Shown here: piece by piece, positions 32,895 to 43,904 of the stretch | Layout of the letters: each line of letters opens with the position of its first letter | How positions within the stretch are numbered: position 1 is the first letter of the stretch | Assembly (NCBI GenBank): GCA_028023455.1 | Contig: JAQFVV010000055.1 | Location: 5,426,030 to 5,490,029 of the forward strand | Direction of reading: 5' to 3' | Origin: Epiperipatus broadwayi | Taxonomy: Eukaryota; Onychophora; Udeonychophora; Euonychophora; Peripatidae | Length of the DNA stretch: 64,000 nt | Position numbers and translations under genes: made by a program | Notes under the pieces: model-generated | The model's database searches: none | Seen by the model: the letters and a program-made list of their open reading frames with translations, nothing else | Told to the model about the DNA's origin: nothing

Positions 32895-35315
32895 AGTGCC
32901 TGGTTTCAAATATTTCTCTATAATATATTAATAATTCCTATTCTTTATAAATTGGTAAGTGAATTTATCTGTAGAATATTTAATATCATAAGATAAAGAA
33001 ATTCCTTAAATCTTTAACATATGTATTCCATTTTATTAATATTTTTGCTGAAAATGCTAATTTAAGACTTTCTATATAAATTAAATAAACTAAATAATTT
33101 AATAGCAAAGCTCTTCATTTTTAGTATTATACAGACATAATTAACTCTGCCGACAGGAACGAGTTATCAAAATAGATTGCATCTAAGCATTAAAGTGTTT
33201 TGGCCTGTTTGCAGTATATGTAACAAATTTAAATTAATAACAGCAGAATATAAATAATGAACATATAAGCAGAATATAAATAATGAACATATAAATCATG
33301 TGTATTACTTTTGAATCAATTCTAATGCCTTGTGTTTTTCAACTTTTCATCAAGTGTCTCCATTTTCATTAGTAAGCAACTCCGTTTAAATGTTTAATAA
33401 TGCGTTTAAATGTTTAATAATGCAAAATTAGTTTGTTTTTTAATTGAATTAAACATATGCTCACGTGATTCTTAAGCTTTTAGATCTATAATTCCAGACC
33501 TTGTGAATGAAAGGAAGCATCTAGCTTTATTTAACCTTATGGGCTACTGAGATCTGCAGGTTAGGATCATATGTGTGAAAGGGTGTAGTTTAGGCTTAAA
33601 TCAAAATATAAAACCTCAAAAAATGACTACATTTTTTTGCTAATAAAACAGTTATTGTCATATTTTTTCTTAATTTTGTTTGACTATGGAATCGATTAGA
33701 AAAATCAAGTTTTATGCAAGCACATTAAGACAAAATACGGATTCTGTTCTTGACTTTCCTTTCATTTACTCTTTTCACTTTATTTGAAAAATTTGTTGCA
33801 TTTTGTCAAGCCTTTATAAATCTTCATGACAACAATTCTAACTTAATGTGCATGCGTGAATATGTAGCAGTCAAAATGACATTCTGATCATTGCAAATAT
33901 TTACAATTTAAATCCTCTAGCTGTCAAAGTATTACATAAACTCCAAGCACTGTTAATATGAACAATTGAAGCCCTCTAGCTGTCATAATGACAAACTCAA
34001 ATATCAGCAATGGAGACTCTCAAAGTGCTATGTTCAATAAACATCTTACAGTAAGAAAACAATAGCTTCTTACTATGATCTAAGAATTGTGCATGGAAAA
34101 ATATCTTGAATTACAAAGCCAAAAGAGTGAAAGTTAAACCAGTGAAGATATTTATAATAAATTTATTTACCATAAATTAACTGATATTTACAGACATTTC
34201 TATTTATTTTAAAACTCTGCAAATAAATATCCAAATATTGTATATAATGACATTAACTGTTTATACTTCTATACAGAATGTGATACATCTATAAGTGTGC
34301 TTAAATGCAACTATAGAGAAGCTTATTATTTCTATAATTAAATATGGCTTAGAGCTTTTGAGAACTTATGTCATTCTCATATTCATAGCAAGATGAAATA
34401 GAATAATAATGAAGAGATAAAAATAACAAATACTGTATCCCCCCCCCCCAATGTTATATGTAGTTAACCATTTTGACTAATGAACCGCACTTTATTAATA
34501 AACACTTCAGTACACTTACTTAACTGATGGGCTCAGCCTAGCATAGAAATGTACTCTCCCATTAAAATTAATATTAGACAACGCATAAAAGAAGCTCTAT
34601 TTAGATCTAAATTATAATGTTTTTCATCCTTCTTTGCAAAATTTTTAGATCTTTTGATTTCCAGATACATTTAAGAGAGCTAATACAAATAGACATTGCC
34701 ATTTCATATTGACTACCCAATCTAGGAAGTAAAGCAATTGTTGTGTACACAGATAGACATATATATTTTTATTTACTTGTGAATAAATGAAGGTGTATAC
34801 ACAAGCTGTAAATCTTAATATGTAAATTACTCCAGAAAAGAAACAGTAATTAAGTATGCAAAAAGAATATAAAAGTTACTGAAATTATGCAAATTAGCCA
34901 AAGTTATAAAGGTCTTCAGAAGAATCGGGCAGTGTCTAGTGTAATAAAAAGTGCACAAGCATCATCAAGCAGTGTGCAGAAAGTAAGTAGCAGAGTGAAA
35001 GTAAGAGAATAAGTCAGCGGAAGTAAAGTGTAGACAGTGTGCTGAAGAGGCAAAGTAAATGGAGAAAAAAGAGCAAAAAGAAACTAGTGGAAAGTTAAAC
35101 TAGTAAATGTAAAGTTGTTCTAGAAATAAATAAAGAAAAGCTCTAGTCAAGAATCTATTTGGACTATCTCTGATAGAACATGTATGAGCAGTAAGGTGCT
35201 TGCAAAATTAAGAGACTTAATATATGTTAATCTCTCAGGAAATAAATGAACTTGAAGCAGATCTAACTGATCTTATATTCAACTAGCAAACTAGCATGTT
35301 GAACTAACTATCCTA
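32895..35315. other. AT-rich spacer, no gene seen
   Basis: No recognised gene or repeat family apart from a C-run at about 34440-34449 and a duplicated GCAGAATATAAATAATGAAC near 33240-33290. Confidence 0.35.
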
Positions 35316-35319
35316 CTAA

Positions 35320-35790
35320 TACAATGATTATGGTGTCTATGGTTATAAAAAAGCAGACACCAAAATGTATGGGTGCTGAACTGAGTTCAGACCCATATGA
35401 CTATATAAGCTATTGAGCTTAGATTGAAAATATTTGCGTGTTTTCAATTTTATTCTCATAGTTTTAAAGTTATGTAGAGATAAAAGGTGGATGCTGGAGG
35501 GTTGCATTAGATTCTAACATCTGGGTGCAATGCTCTCAGATCCAAGGCTCCTAACTGACGAAGGCCACAAGCCAGAAACTAGTTTGGGGATATTGGATGA
35601 GTAGGCACTAGATAGGGATTTTATGCACAAGCCTTCTGGCAGCCATTGATTACTCTGGTTGGCACAGGGTGGCAATACTAGCATCTGTTGATTATCTTGC
35701 TTTTATGCACAAGCCTTCTAGCATCTGTTGATTACTCTATCTTGCTTTGAGTGGCACTACTGTATGGAGAGAGTTTTGCCTATTTTTACA
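35320..35790 (+). mobile_element. Family B element, copy 5, longest form
   Basis: Includes the upstream segment (GATTATGGTGTCTATGG, TGAACTGAGTTCAGACC, TTGAAAATA...TTTTCAATTT) also found at 44.1-44.2 and 47.1-47.2 kb, then the hammerhead-like centre and a locally duplicated 3' end (TTTTATGCACAAGCCTTCT twice). It ends GGAGAGAGTTTTGCCTATTT. Confidence 0.75.
35540..35598 (+). ncRNA. Family B hammerhead-like motif, best copy
   Basis: CTGACGA at 35555-35561, stem II GGC/GCC, GAAA at 35575-35578, stem III AC-TA-GT, triplet GTT ending at 35584. Stem I has an inner part (TCCT-A-A against TGGGGA, one mismatch here), an internal loop, and an outer perfect 6 bp ATCCAA/TTGGAT. A non-canonical A-A at 10.1-11.1 is shared by most copies, which may lower activity or be a family trait. 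Confidence 0.55.
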
Positions 35791-35794
35791 ATGA

Positions 35795-37740
35795 TTATTA
35801 TTGTTGTGTTTATTGTTATTATTGTTTTATTTACCTATGTTGAGACATTCCATTAATTCACCATTGCATAGATTGCAACTAGAGTATAATAAAAAGTTTT
35901 ATTTAAACTATACACAATTCAAGGACAAAATAAAATCAATCTTACGTTGATGTTATTAATGTAAGTAGTAATTTTAAACATATCTATGTAATTTTATAAT
36001 ACTGACATGAACTACTTTGTATATGCTTGTGGTCTCTTTTGAGATGTTTATTTATGAATAAATTGAATAATAAATATTATTATTATTGTTGTTGTTGTTG
36101 TTGTTGTTAACTACTAACAGTCTTACTATACAAAACTCTTAAAGCTTTATTGAACATTTGTGTTTAGTTCTTATTCAACAATATATATATTCAGATAACA
36201 ACTGAATGCATGACCCTGAATATATTAAGATCTGAAATGTTTAGTTCATTTGTCAAGACCATTAATTATACATATAAACCTTTTTTTTAAAACAGCTGGT
36301 TACGTAACTACACACATTAATATAATTAATCTAAGAACATTAACTTTGTTGTTTTGAATGGAATCTTTTTTTTGATGATTTTTTTTAAAAAATGGCGTAA
36401 TCATATCTTTATTTTATAATTAATACAGAATGCTCTGTTTTTAAGAAATTCTGCCCCCATTGCTATTAGTATTTTTATATCTGTCTATACAATTTTATAA
36501 CTAATTTACTGTTCAATTATTATTTTTTAAATGTTTTATCTACAGTGGCCAACTATTTTCATCATGGCTTATGCGCTTATTTAAAATTTGATACATCGTG
36601 TTATTTTATGTTGTTAGTATGATTTACAACAATATGTCTAGACAATTTTATCAAGACTATATAAGACATTTTTATAATAAAAAATAATACAATTAATCAC
36701 TTAAGGGGGAGGGGGGGTATTGATATTTGAGCAACAGATATAATGGATTGAATTTCATTCCAGAAATAATTAACCCAGAATGCATTACTCCAAATCTTAA
36801 ACCAAACCTCTTACGGTTCATATTTCTTGTTTGTTATGTACAAAAAAGAAAAACACAATCTGATTAAATAAATATGATTTTATTGTGACATTTAGATTAT
36901 ATAAATAATCAAACGGTCGACTACTCAGAAATTCATAGGAAATTTGAACCCTGACATTGAGAGAGTTAGGCTGCCACTTATTGATCTTAAACTCTTTTGT
37001 CTGCTGCTATATAAATATATTCACTATTATAAGTTTTGAATCAGTTAATGAAAGGTGTCTTAAAACCCATAAAAATGTCACCATACACCTTACCAATTTT
37101 AGCAACCTGGAAACCAAATGGAAGCATTAATATTTGAAAATTCAAGTATATAATGAACTAAAAGCTGTTATGCCGCACTTACTATCTATGCAATATAAAG
37201 GGTAAGCCAATACAAAAATAGTATGTATTCTATTCAATCTCAGCCTACTATCAAATTCCAGTTGAAGAAAATTGGGCAAAGGTATTCTCACTAGCCACCC
37301 ACATACATTTGACCTATTATTCTATAAAGAAACTAATATTTGATATACAAGTTTTATAATAAAGATTATCAAGTTCCCAATAGATTTACTTTAATAAACT
37401 TGTAAATAATGCCCAATTTTTTGTATCGTTATTAATCTATTAGATAGACAAAAAGTTGTCCATTTTTATTAAATTATATGCAAAAAGGAATTTGCTGTTA
37501 ACTGAAAGGAGACTCTTTGATTCCTCTTGGAGGCTTAAAGGAACTGAGCAGGGCAATTTCCTAATGTCCACTCCATATGTTATTGTTGCAGCTGTTATTA
37601 TTTTTATAGTGTATGAACATGGATAGGCTGCTCACCAACACACATTAGCCAGCATGGTGAGTTTATTGGCATTTTACCTTTGAGTTTAAGATCAAGAAAT
37701 ACCATAATCTTTCTTTTCAGTTGCCTGATAAGGCAGACTG
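35795..37740. other. AT-rich spacer, no gene seen
   Basis: Contains a TTG microsatellite at about 36084-36108 and a G-rich run near 36706-36718. No gene recognised. Confidence 0.4.
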
Positions 37741-38059
37741 AATGTGTGTGTGAATGATTTTTTTTTCTAATAGATATTTATAATCATGACAGACAAAAAG
37801 AAATCATGGCCCTTATTCCCAGGAAACTGTAAAGTCACCAGCCAAGGCAATGGTTGATGGCTGAAGCCAGAGGATACTAGGAATCCTCTGGTTGCAGACC
37901 CAGTCTGCCATTTGATGACAATCTTTTTATTTAAGTACTTACAACTGAAGATCATTTTCAAGTGAAGGAAGGTTGCAAAAATTGGAAGAACTGTCTCATA
38001 CTAAATGGGACAGTGCTGGACTTTGTGATGTTAGAAGGCGAAGAGACAATTGATTTAAA

Positions 38060-38730
38060 AAGCTCCATTATAAAGGCACAAATAGAAGTACAAATGGAAT
38101 AAGATTTAGTATAAATAAAAAGTGGAAGAACAACACAGTGGAGATTGATTGTGTATCGGACAGAATGGTAAGATTAGTTATTCAACTTAATAGCAAATAT
38201 CAACTGCAGATAATTTAGGTTTATTTCCAACTAATTCTCATAGTGATGAAATAGTAGAGGCTTTTTATATGGATATACAAGAAGCTTTTGATCAGACCCA
38301 ACAACATTTTTAAATTGTTATGAGAGACTTTAATGCTAGAATTAGTAAACAATTGAAAGATGAAAGTGCTGTAGGTAAACTTTGGTTACGGTTATAGAAA
38401 TGAGAAGGGACATAGACCTGTGGACTTTGCAGAAAAGAAAAACTTTATATTATGAATTTTTTTTTGAAAAAAAATGTCAAAAGAAAATGTGCACAGAAAT
38501 ATCCAAATGAAGGTACAGCAGAATTGGATTATATTTTGACCAACAGAAAATACATATTTCAAGATCGTAATGTTTTTAATAAATTCAAGACAGGAAGTGA
38601 CCATCGTTTGGTAAGGTGTAAGATACATGTTGATGCAAAACTAAAGAGACAAAAATTATTAAAAAAAAAACAATATTCACAGTTGATATTATTAATATTC
38701 AGAAACATTCTAATGAATTTAAATTAGAAT
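38060..38730 (+). pseudogene. RTE-like endonuclease domain, broken
   Basis: In scattered frames: a G-I-R-F-S-I-N-K-K-W segment, V-S-D-R-M-V-R-L, M-R-D-F-N-A-R (the GDFNA block of the APE fold with its catalytic Asp/Asn), then in an open frame from 38452 Y-P-N-E-G-T-A-E-L-D-Y-I-L-T-N (DYIL block) and F-K-T-G-S-D-H-R-L-V (the SDH block with its catalytic histidine). The domain nicks target DNA in the parent element. Confidence 0.75.
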
Positions 38731-38854
38731 TTGAAAATGGTTTTCAAATATTAACAGATTTTGAACATGATTCAGATTTGAATGAAATCAATAGGAAAAT
38801 AATTGATACATTTTAAAAACTGCAACAAAGATAGCTGGTAGAAAAAAGCAGCAG

Positions 38855-39230
38855 GTGATCAATAAAATTTCTATTGAGACTAGAAAATTTATGAAGAAAA
38901 GAAGGAATATGAAGATATATAAAAATGATGCATTAAGAAGGATTGAATATCTCACATTTTGTAAAATGGTAAGTAAAAGAGTTGATAATGATATAAGAAA
39001 GTATAATTGTGAACTAGCAAGGAAAGCTATAGAAAAGAATAAAAGTCTCAAGAGTGTAAAACAACATTTTGATATTGGTAGAAAACATATCTGCAGTAAG
39101 AAAAAAAAAGATGGAACTATTATTAAAAAGAGAGATGATATGAAATGGGTAGAGATGACATGAAATGGGTAGAAGAGTTTTATCAAAAATGATATAGTAA
39201 TAAAGAACAAGTACTTCCTATAACTATTAT
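38855..39230 (+). pseudogene. RTE-like linker before the reverse transcriptase
   Basis: A 102-codon frame is rich in lysine: I-S-I-E-T-R-K-F-M-K-K-R-R, D-N-D-I-R-K-Y-N, V-K-Q-H-F-D-I-G, then K-D-G-T-I-I-K-K-R-D-D-M-K-W-V-E. It is typical of the segment between endonuclease and RT. A short duplication (GATGACATGAAATGGGTAGA-like) at 39134-39170 breaks the frame. Confidence 0.65.
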
Positions 39231-39451
39231 ATCTTCTGAATTGTCAAAATTTAAAGAGATGTGCAATTAAATTTATGAAAAAGGGAATGATGGAATTATA
39301 ATCGTTATCTTAAAAGAAGCGCAGGTGAAGGAATAGAAAAAATTTGGCAAAGTTATATACCAAATAAACAGTGAGGATTGCCAATTCCTCTACAAGCTTT
39401 ATGATAAATGCTTAGCCAGAGCCAGCACTTAAAATATCTCTGTCAGGAACC

Positions 39452-39513
39452 CCTCCCCAAACCCCTGACCATGGTTTCGTGCTTTGGCACTCCTCAGAGA
39501 GGTGTCAGGGTAG
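39452..39513 (-). ncRNA. Type I hammerhead ribozyme motif, complete core (family D copy 2)
   Basis: Minus strand, in order: stem I ACCTCT (39503-39498), CTGAGGA (39497-39491), stem II GTGC/GCAC with loop CAAA (39490-39479), GAAA (39478-39475), stem III ACC/GGT, GTC triplet ending at 39467, stem I AGGGGT (39466-39461). Inner stem I is 6 bp. After a small internal loop four more pairs (CCC-type against GGG-type) are possible, as in natural hammerheads whose loops contact each other. All conserved core bases match. This is the best ribozyme candidate in the window. Confidence 0.8.
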
Positions 39514-39516
39514 GTT

Positions 39517-39645
39517 CAGACACTAGATCTAAAAATACCAACCCAAAGCCAAGCACTTAGCTAAAAGTTATCTATTGAGTGGAAAATCTGAAATTTTCAG
39601 ACATGTACATGTCTTCAAACCCAGCTATCCAACTCAAATAGCTAT
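39517..39645. mobile_element. Family C fragment nested in family D
   Basis: CAGACACTAGATCTAAAAAT, AAATCTGAAATTTTC and TGTCTTCAAACCCAGCT match the family C element at 22.8-23.5 kb. It interrupts the GTAGGTT|TGGGGAGGGG joint that is continuous in family D copy 1. Confidence 0.65.
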
Positions 39646-39829
39646 GGGGAGGGGTTCCTGACAGAGATATTTTAAGTGCTGGCTCTGGCTAAGCATTTAT
39701 CATAAAGCTTGTAGAGGAATTGGCAATCCTCACTGTTTATAACTTACAAGCTTAAGAGATAGGGTCATGTGATCTATGAATTGATCTATGACTTTTATTC
39801 TGATTATATACCAAATGTCTAAATGATAA

Positions 39830-40480
39830 AGATGTTCCATGTGATTGGAAAAATATGGTATTAATATTTAAAAATGATGATAAAGAAGATATTAGAAATT
39901 ATGGACTTGTCTTTTATCAGCTTTATACAAATTTTTTACCAAGATAATTATAACTTATCTACAGAGAACTTTGGATTTCAACCAACCAAAAGAATAAGCT
40001 GTATTTAAAAGTGGTTTTAATACAATGGGTCATATCCAAGTAGAGAAATTATAAAAAAGAACCAATGAATATGAGTTAGATTTGTAGATTATGAAAAGGC
40101 ATTTGATTCTATAAACATTTCTTCAGTGATTAAAGCATTGGATCATCAAGATGTAGATCTAGGATATTATATTTTAAAGAATATTTATAAAAATGCAACA
40201 GCAACAATTAGATTACATAATGATAGTAGGAAGGTTAACATAAAGACAGAGTGATTTCATGTCGCCAAAACTTTACAGCAGTGCTGCAAGAAATATTTTG
40301 TGAATTAAAATGGGAAACTAAAGGAATAAAAGTAAATGGAGATTATTTAAGTCATTTAGATTTTACAATGATTTAGTTGTTTTTCTAAATAATGCTTCAG
40401 AATTTTAGAAAATGTTGCAAGAATAATCAGATGAAAGTAAGAAATTAGGTCAAAAAGTAAACAATAAAAAGACTAAAGTA
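39830..40480 (+). pseudogene. RTE-like reverse transcriptase, broken
   Basis: Frames give D-V-P-C-D-W-K-N-M-V-L-I, then D-I-R-N-Y-G in the fingers, and V-D-Y-E-K-A-F-D-S-I for palm motif A with its catalytic aspartate. The QG-S/P-LF block is corrupted. E-I-F-C-E-L-K-W-E and I-K-V-N-G-D-Y-L-S-H-L follow. The YADD block is not intact. Confidence 0.7.
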
Positions 40481-41156
40481 ATGTTCCATGGATTTTCTCA
40501 AAAAATGATAATAAAAATTGATAATGATGAGTTAGAAGAAGTTAATAACTACAAAGTCCTTGGTCAAATTATTACTACAGATGGAAACATAATGGATGAA
40601 ATTAATCATAGAATTAAACTTGGTTGGAGTGCTTTTGGTAGAAATAACTTAATATTAAAATGAAATATGCCTATGTGTTTGAAAAGGAAGATTTTTTAAT
40701 AAATATGTTTTACCAGTTTTTACATATAGATCTGAGACTTGGACACTTAATAGAAGAATAATTCAGAGATTTCAGAACACTCAAAAGAGTTGGGGGGATG
40801 GATGTTAGGAGTAACAAGAAGAGATCGAAAACGCATTACATGGGCAAGAGAACAAACAGGTATTACTGACATCATTGAAAGAGTTAAGACTGAAGTGGAG
40901 TTGGGTTGAATATATTGTTGAAAGAGATGATAATAGATGGACAATGGGATTTCAAAAGATTGTAAAAGACCCAGAATGAGACTACACGTGAGATGGCTGG
41001 ATGAAATAAGAAAGTGTGTAAGGGTAATGTGGAGAAAAGAGGCTAGAGATCAGAGAAATTGGATTAAACTTAGAGAGACCTTCATTCTTCAGGAATTGGT
41101 AATATTTGTTGTTGATGATGATTATGGTTTGGCATTAGAGTTATTTTTTTTGTAAA
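40481..41156 (+). pseudogene. RTE-like C-terminal region
   Basis: Frames give V-N-N-Y-K-V-L-G-Q-I (the YLG-like block after the palm), W-M-L-G-V-T-R-R-D-R-K, W-A-R-E-Q-T-G-I-T-D-I, R-L-H-V-R-W-L-D-E-I-R-K and A-R-D-Q-R-N-W. The last 72 codons are open. The same blocks recur at 18.6, 43.1 and 47.6 kb. Confidence 0.75.
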
Positions 41157-41255
41157 ATGATAATATAAATTCGAGGCACTGCATAGTTAATAGTCATTAT
41201 TTGTTTACATTGCTTATTAAAAATTATTACAATTTAAATCTATTGTTATCTGAAA

Positions 41256-41719
41256 CTGTGTGGACAATTGTTTTGGCTCAGGGGCCACAGAGATTGGTGG
41301 AGGACTACATCAGGGGCCACTTTGTGGAAGCGAAGGTTAGTGGAGGGCTGCACCTTTTTTTCATGACACAATAAACACACTGCTTTATTCCCTGTATTAC
41401 CAAAGAAATATTTGTTTGTCTATTCTTCATTAAAGACATGACATTCTTCACCGATTTTACATTTTTCTGGAGGGTTCACGGTTTCACTAAAGTTGGGAAT
41501 GTATATATTTTCTAATGCAAAGACGGAATTGAAATTAACCAGATCAACTGGAAAAGCACTGCACATTGCACATGTGTATTGATATGGCCATCCTAGTGAA
41601 AAATAGGAGACGAATCTTCAGTCACACATGGGAAGGAAATCTCAGTTCAAGGAGGATTTTTCTGATTGTCTTGGCAGGCCACATAAAACTCTTAGCGGTC
41701 CACTATTTGCCCACCCCTG
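41256..41719. mobile_element. hAT-type MITE, copy 1
   Basis: About 464 bp, homologous throughout to 45711-46177. The right end TTGCCCACCCCTG is the classical hAT end CAGGGGTGGGCAA in reverse. The left end is decayed (CTGTGTGGACAATTG). No matching target duplication remains. No transposase. Confidence 0.85.
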
Positions 41720-41789
41720 TGCTAATGTAAAGTTTCACTCTTTTAAGCATCAGTAATTGATTTATTAGCAATACGACAATATCACTTTA

Positions 41790-42080
41790 CTACTATGTCC
41801 TGTGCTAGATTAGTGTCAGTAATTGATTTATTAACAATATGACAGTGTCACATGATTACCACTTCCTATGCTAAAGAGTAGCAAAAGAAAACTTAAAATC
41901 TAAGTGGCAGTGCTCTCAGACCCAAGGCTATTAACTGATAAAGGTCATTAGCTAAAAACTAGTCTGGTGATATTGAATAAGTAGGCACTTAGATATGAGA
42001 ATTTTTATGCACAAATCTTTTTGCGTCTAGTGATTACTATGGTTACACTGTATAGCACTACTGTATGGCAAGAGTTGCTA
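41790..42080 (+). mobile_element. Family B element, copy 6
   Basis: Shows GCAGTGCTCTCAGACCCAAGG, AGTAGGCACTTAGATATGAG and GCACTACTGTATGGCAAGAG. The hammerhead core is lost (CTGATAA at 41935-41941, then AAAAAC). Confidence 0.65.
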
Positions 42081-42179
42081 CTTTAATATGACATGTTAGT
42101 TGGTAATAGTGAACTCTTTTTTGTTTCACTGATAGGTTCATATTAATATGAAAAAGTGGGTGATATTATTTAATTTATG

Positions 42180-42560
42180 AAATTTTTGACAGCTTACCTG
42201 TTAACAAAATATCATAAAGGAATCTGTAAAGATTCCATCCAGGATATAGAATCACCAACAGTTTCATTAAGTCCTTCAATTCCATTATTGTAACTATAGG
42301 TTTGGCAATCATTAACCATGTGATTCATAATTTTGTCTTTGGACCACATTTACATAAATCCGTGGCTGACGGATTCCATTTATGAAGCAGATGAGCACAT
42401 GAGTTATCCTGAATATACTGATGAGAGTCCAATTGTGTCTTGGAAAATCAAATCCAGATGGCTTTGTTGTTAAATCTGGAAAAGGAAAATTTATTTGGGA
42501 CATCAGAAGAATTCCATTTTTATGCCATAAATTTTTCAATTGTAGATTATTGGTTTAATA
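42180..42560 (-). pseudogene. LINE C-terminal zinc-knuckle-like region, minus strand
   Basis: Minus-strand frames give G-F-D-F-P-R-H-N-W-T-L-I-S-I-F-R-I, then M-N-H-M-V-N-D-C. They match the W.LLNRFRT...Q.M.HIV..C ending common in non-LTR elements. Related minus-strand pieces are at 59.4-60.0 kb. Confidence 0.6.
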
Positions 42561-42739
42561 TCCAAAAAGTGAATCTTAATTTGAAAGGAGTAATTTTATG
42601 ATCATAGCCTAACTTGTATATTTTTTTCATTTATCTAAGATAAATCAAAATTAATTTCTAGGAATAATTTCTTTGGTAACTACCTGGCACTGCTTGAGAT
42701 TGTAATAAACTACTTTAAGGGCAGTTTCTTTAGCATTAC

Positions 42740-42905
42740 TATATTTTGCTACTGAATACTGTGCCCCTGCTTGGAGAAATGTTCCCATATTAGATTTCTG
42801 TTACTCATGTATTACCATGAGAAATATTACTAGTGTGCTCAAGTCTAATGTTTCACAGTATTCTCCCATTCTTTCACATATTTCTCTACAAGATATCAGA
42901 CAAGA
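42740..42905 (+). pseudogene. LINE post-RT fragment, plus strand
   Basis: The frame T-E-Y-C-A-P-A-W-R-N-V, M-R-N-I-T-S-V-L, Y-S-P-I-L-S-H-I-S-L-Q-D-I-R corresponds to the EYAAPVW...MR.ITG....LP.LSNI.P..IR block downstream of LINE RT domains. Its orientation is opposite to the adjacent minus-strand piece, so the element is rearranged. Confidence 0.55.
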
Positions 42906-43083
42906 AATAAGAAAATGTAGAAAAAACTGTTGAACAGATTATGAGAAGATATAATTGAAGTTTATTTAAATGACTCTACTGAAACTGATTTGAATTGCAA
43001 TTTGCACTTCACATTAGCATCACATATTTAATAACTGTTTATTTACAGCCTTCTTAAAAATTGTTTGAATTAATTAAAGAAGT

Positions 43084-43401
43084 ATGGAGAGATGCATGTT
43101 GGGAGTAATAAGAAAAGATCAAAAATGCAATATATGGGTAAGAGAACAAACAGGTGTAACTAACCTCATTGAAAAAATTAAAAGACTGAAATGGAGTTGG
43201 AATGGACATATTACTAGAAGAGATGATAATAGATGGACAATTGAAATCTTAAACTGGATTCCAAGAGATTTTAAAAGACTCAGAAAGAGACCACATGTGA
43301 GATGGATGGATGAAATAAGAAAGTGTACAGGGATGATGTGTAGAAGAGAAACTAAAAATCGGACAAGATGGATTGAACTTGAAGAGACCTTCATCCTGTA
43401 G
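43084..43401 (+). pseudogene. RTE-like LINE C-terminus, open 105 codons
   Basis: A continuous frame: M-L-G-V-I-R-K-D-Q-K, W-V-R-E-Q-T-G-V, L-K-W-S-W-N-G-H-I-T-R-R-D-D-N-R-W, then KRPHVRWMDEIRKC and W-I-E-L-E-E-T-F. This is the best preserved copy of the RTE C-terminus in the window and has a natural stop, but everything upstream is missing. It is a 5'-truncated insertion, not a gene. Confidence 0.8.
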
Positions 43402-43904
43402 TGGATTGATGATGGTGATGGTAAGGTTAGCTTTTTAGTACAACTGTGGCTTAAATTATCTTCCAATATTAATTGATAATTCTTCTAAAAGGTATATAAA
43501 ATTATTCTTTATTTTGGTAACAAAAGAAAGAAAAACTCATTGTAGGACATTTGTAGACTCTGGGGTTTAAATCCTGAAAGTTCCTTGGATACATTACAAA
43601 GCATTCATATTATTTTATTTCTGATATCAAAATATGAGCATGGAACATACCTACTTAGGTTTGATATTTTATTTAACCATTTCCTACTTGATCCATTAAA
43701 TAAATGAATGATTTGTTGCACAGGAGTTGATTCATAATTCAAGCACCAAAATAGGAAGCTGAAGTCATGGATCTTGACCTCGAGAATGTATCACCCTATA
43801 ACCACTAAAAATATAGGGCATATGTTCTACTAAAGAAAAATACAAAAAAAGGAATATGGAGTAAATAAATGCATACAAATTTTTAGCAACAATTTTACCT
43901 ATGC

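Larger units (their letters stand above)
39366..39803. mobile_element. Family D foldback retroelement, copy 2, in LINE, 13-bp TSD
   Basis: Begins AAACAGTGAGGATTGCC. The arms are inverted, with a tail containing AGATAGGGTCATGTGATC. The perfect duplication TTATATACCAAAT lies at 39353-39365 and 39804-39816. Removing the element restores the order of the surrounding LINE frame (K-V-I-Y-Q-I then C-L-N-D). A 129-bp family C fragment sits between the arms at about 39517-39645. The minus strand holds an intact hammerhead motif. Confidence 0.9.
37750..41156 (+). mobile_element. RTE-like LINE, nearly full-length but inactivated
   Basis: An apurinic-type endonuclease, linker, reverse transcriptase and conserved C-terminus follow in the normal order on the + strand, with many frameshifts and stops. 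The 3' end has no long tail. A family D foldback element (39366-39803) splits it upstream of the reverse transcriptase, flanked by a 13-bp duplication of LINE sequence. The block order and the VRWLDEIRK C-terminal motif place it in the RTE-type group. The exact clade needs a tree. Confidence 0.8.

Noticed and set aside
38788-39210. 140-codon minus-strand frame rich in Phe/Leu resembling a membrane protein
   Set aside because: It is antisense to the lysine-rich RTE linker. A lysine-rich AT-rich sense strand reads as Phe/Leu on the other strand.
43119-43466. 115-codon minus-strand frame
   Set aside because: Antisense shadow of the RTE C-terminus at 43084-43401.
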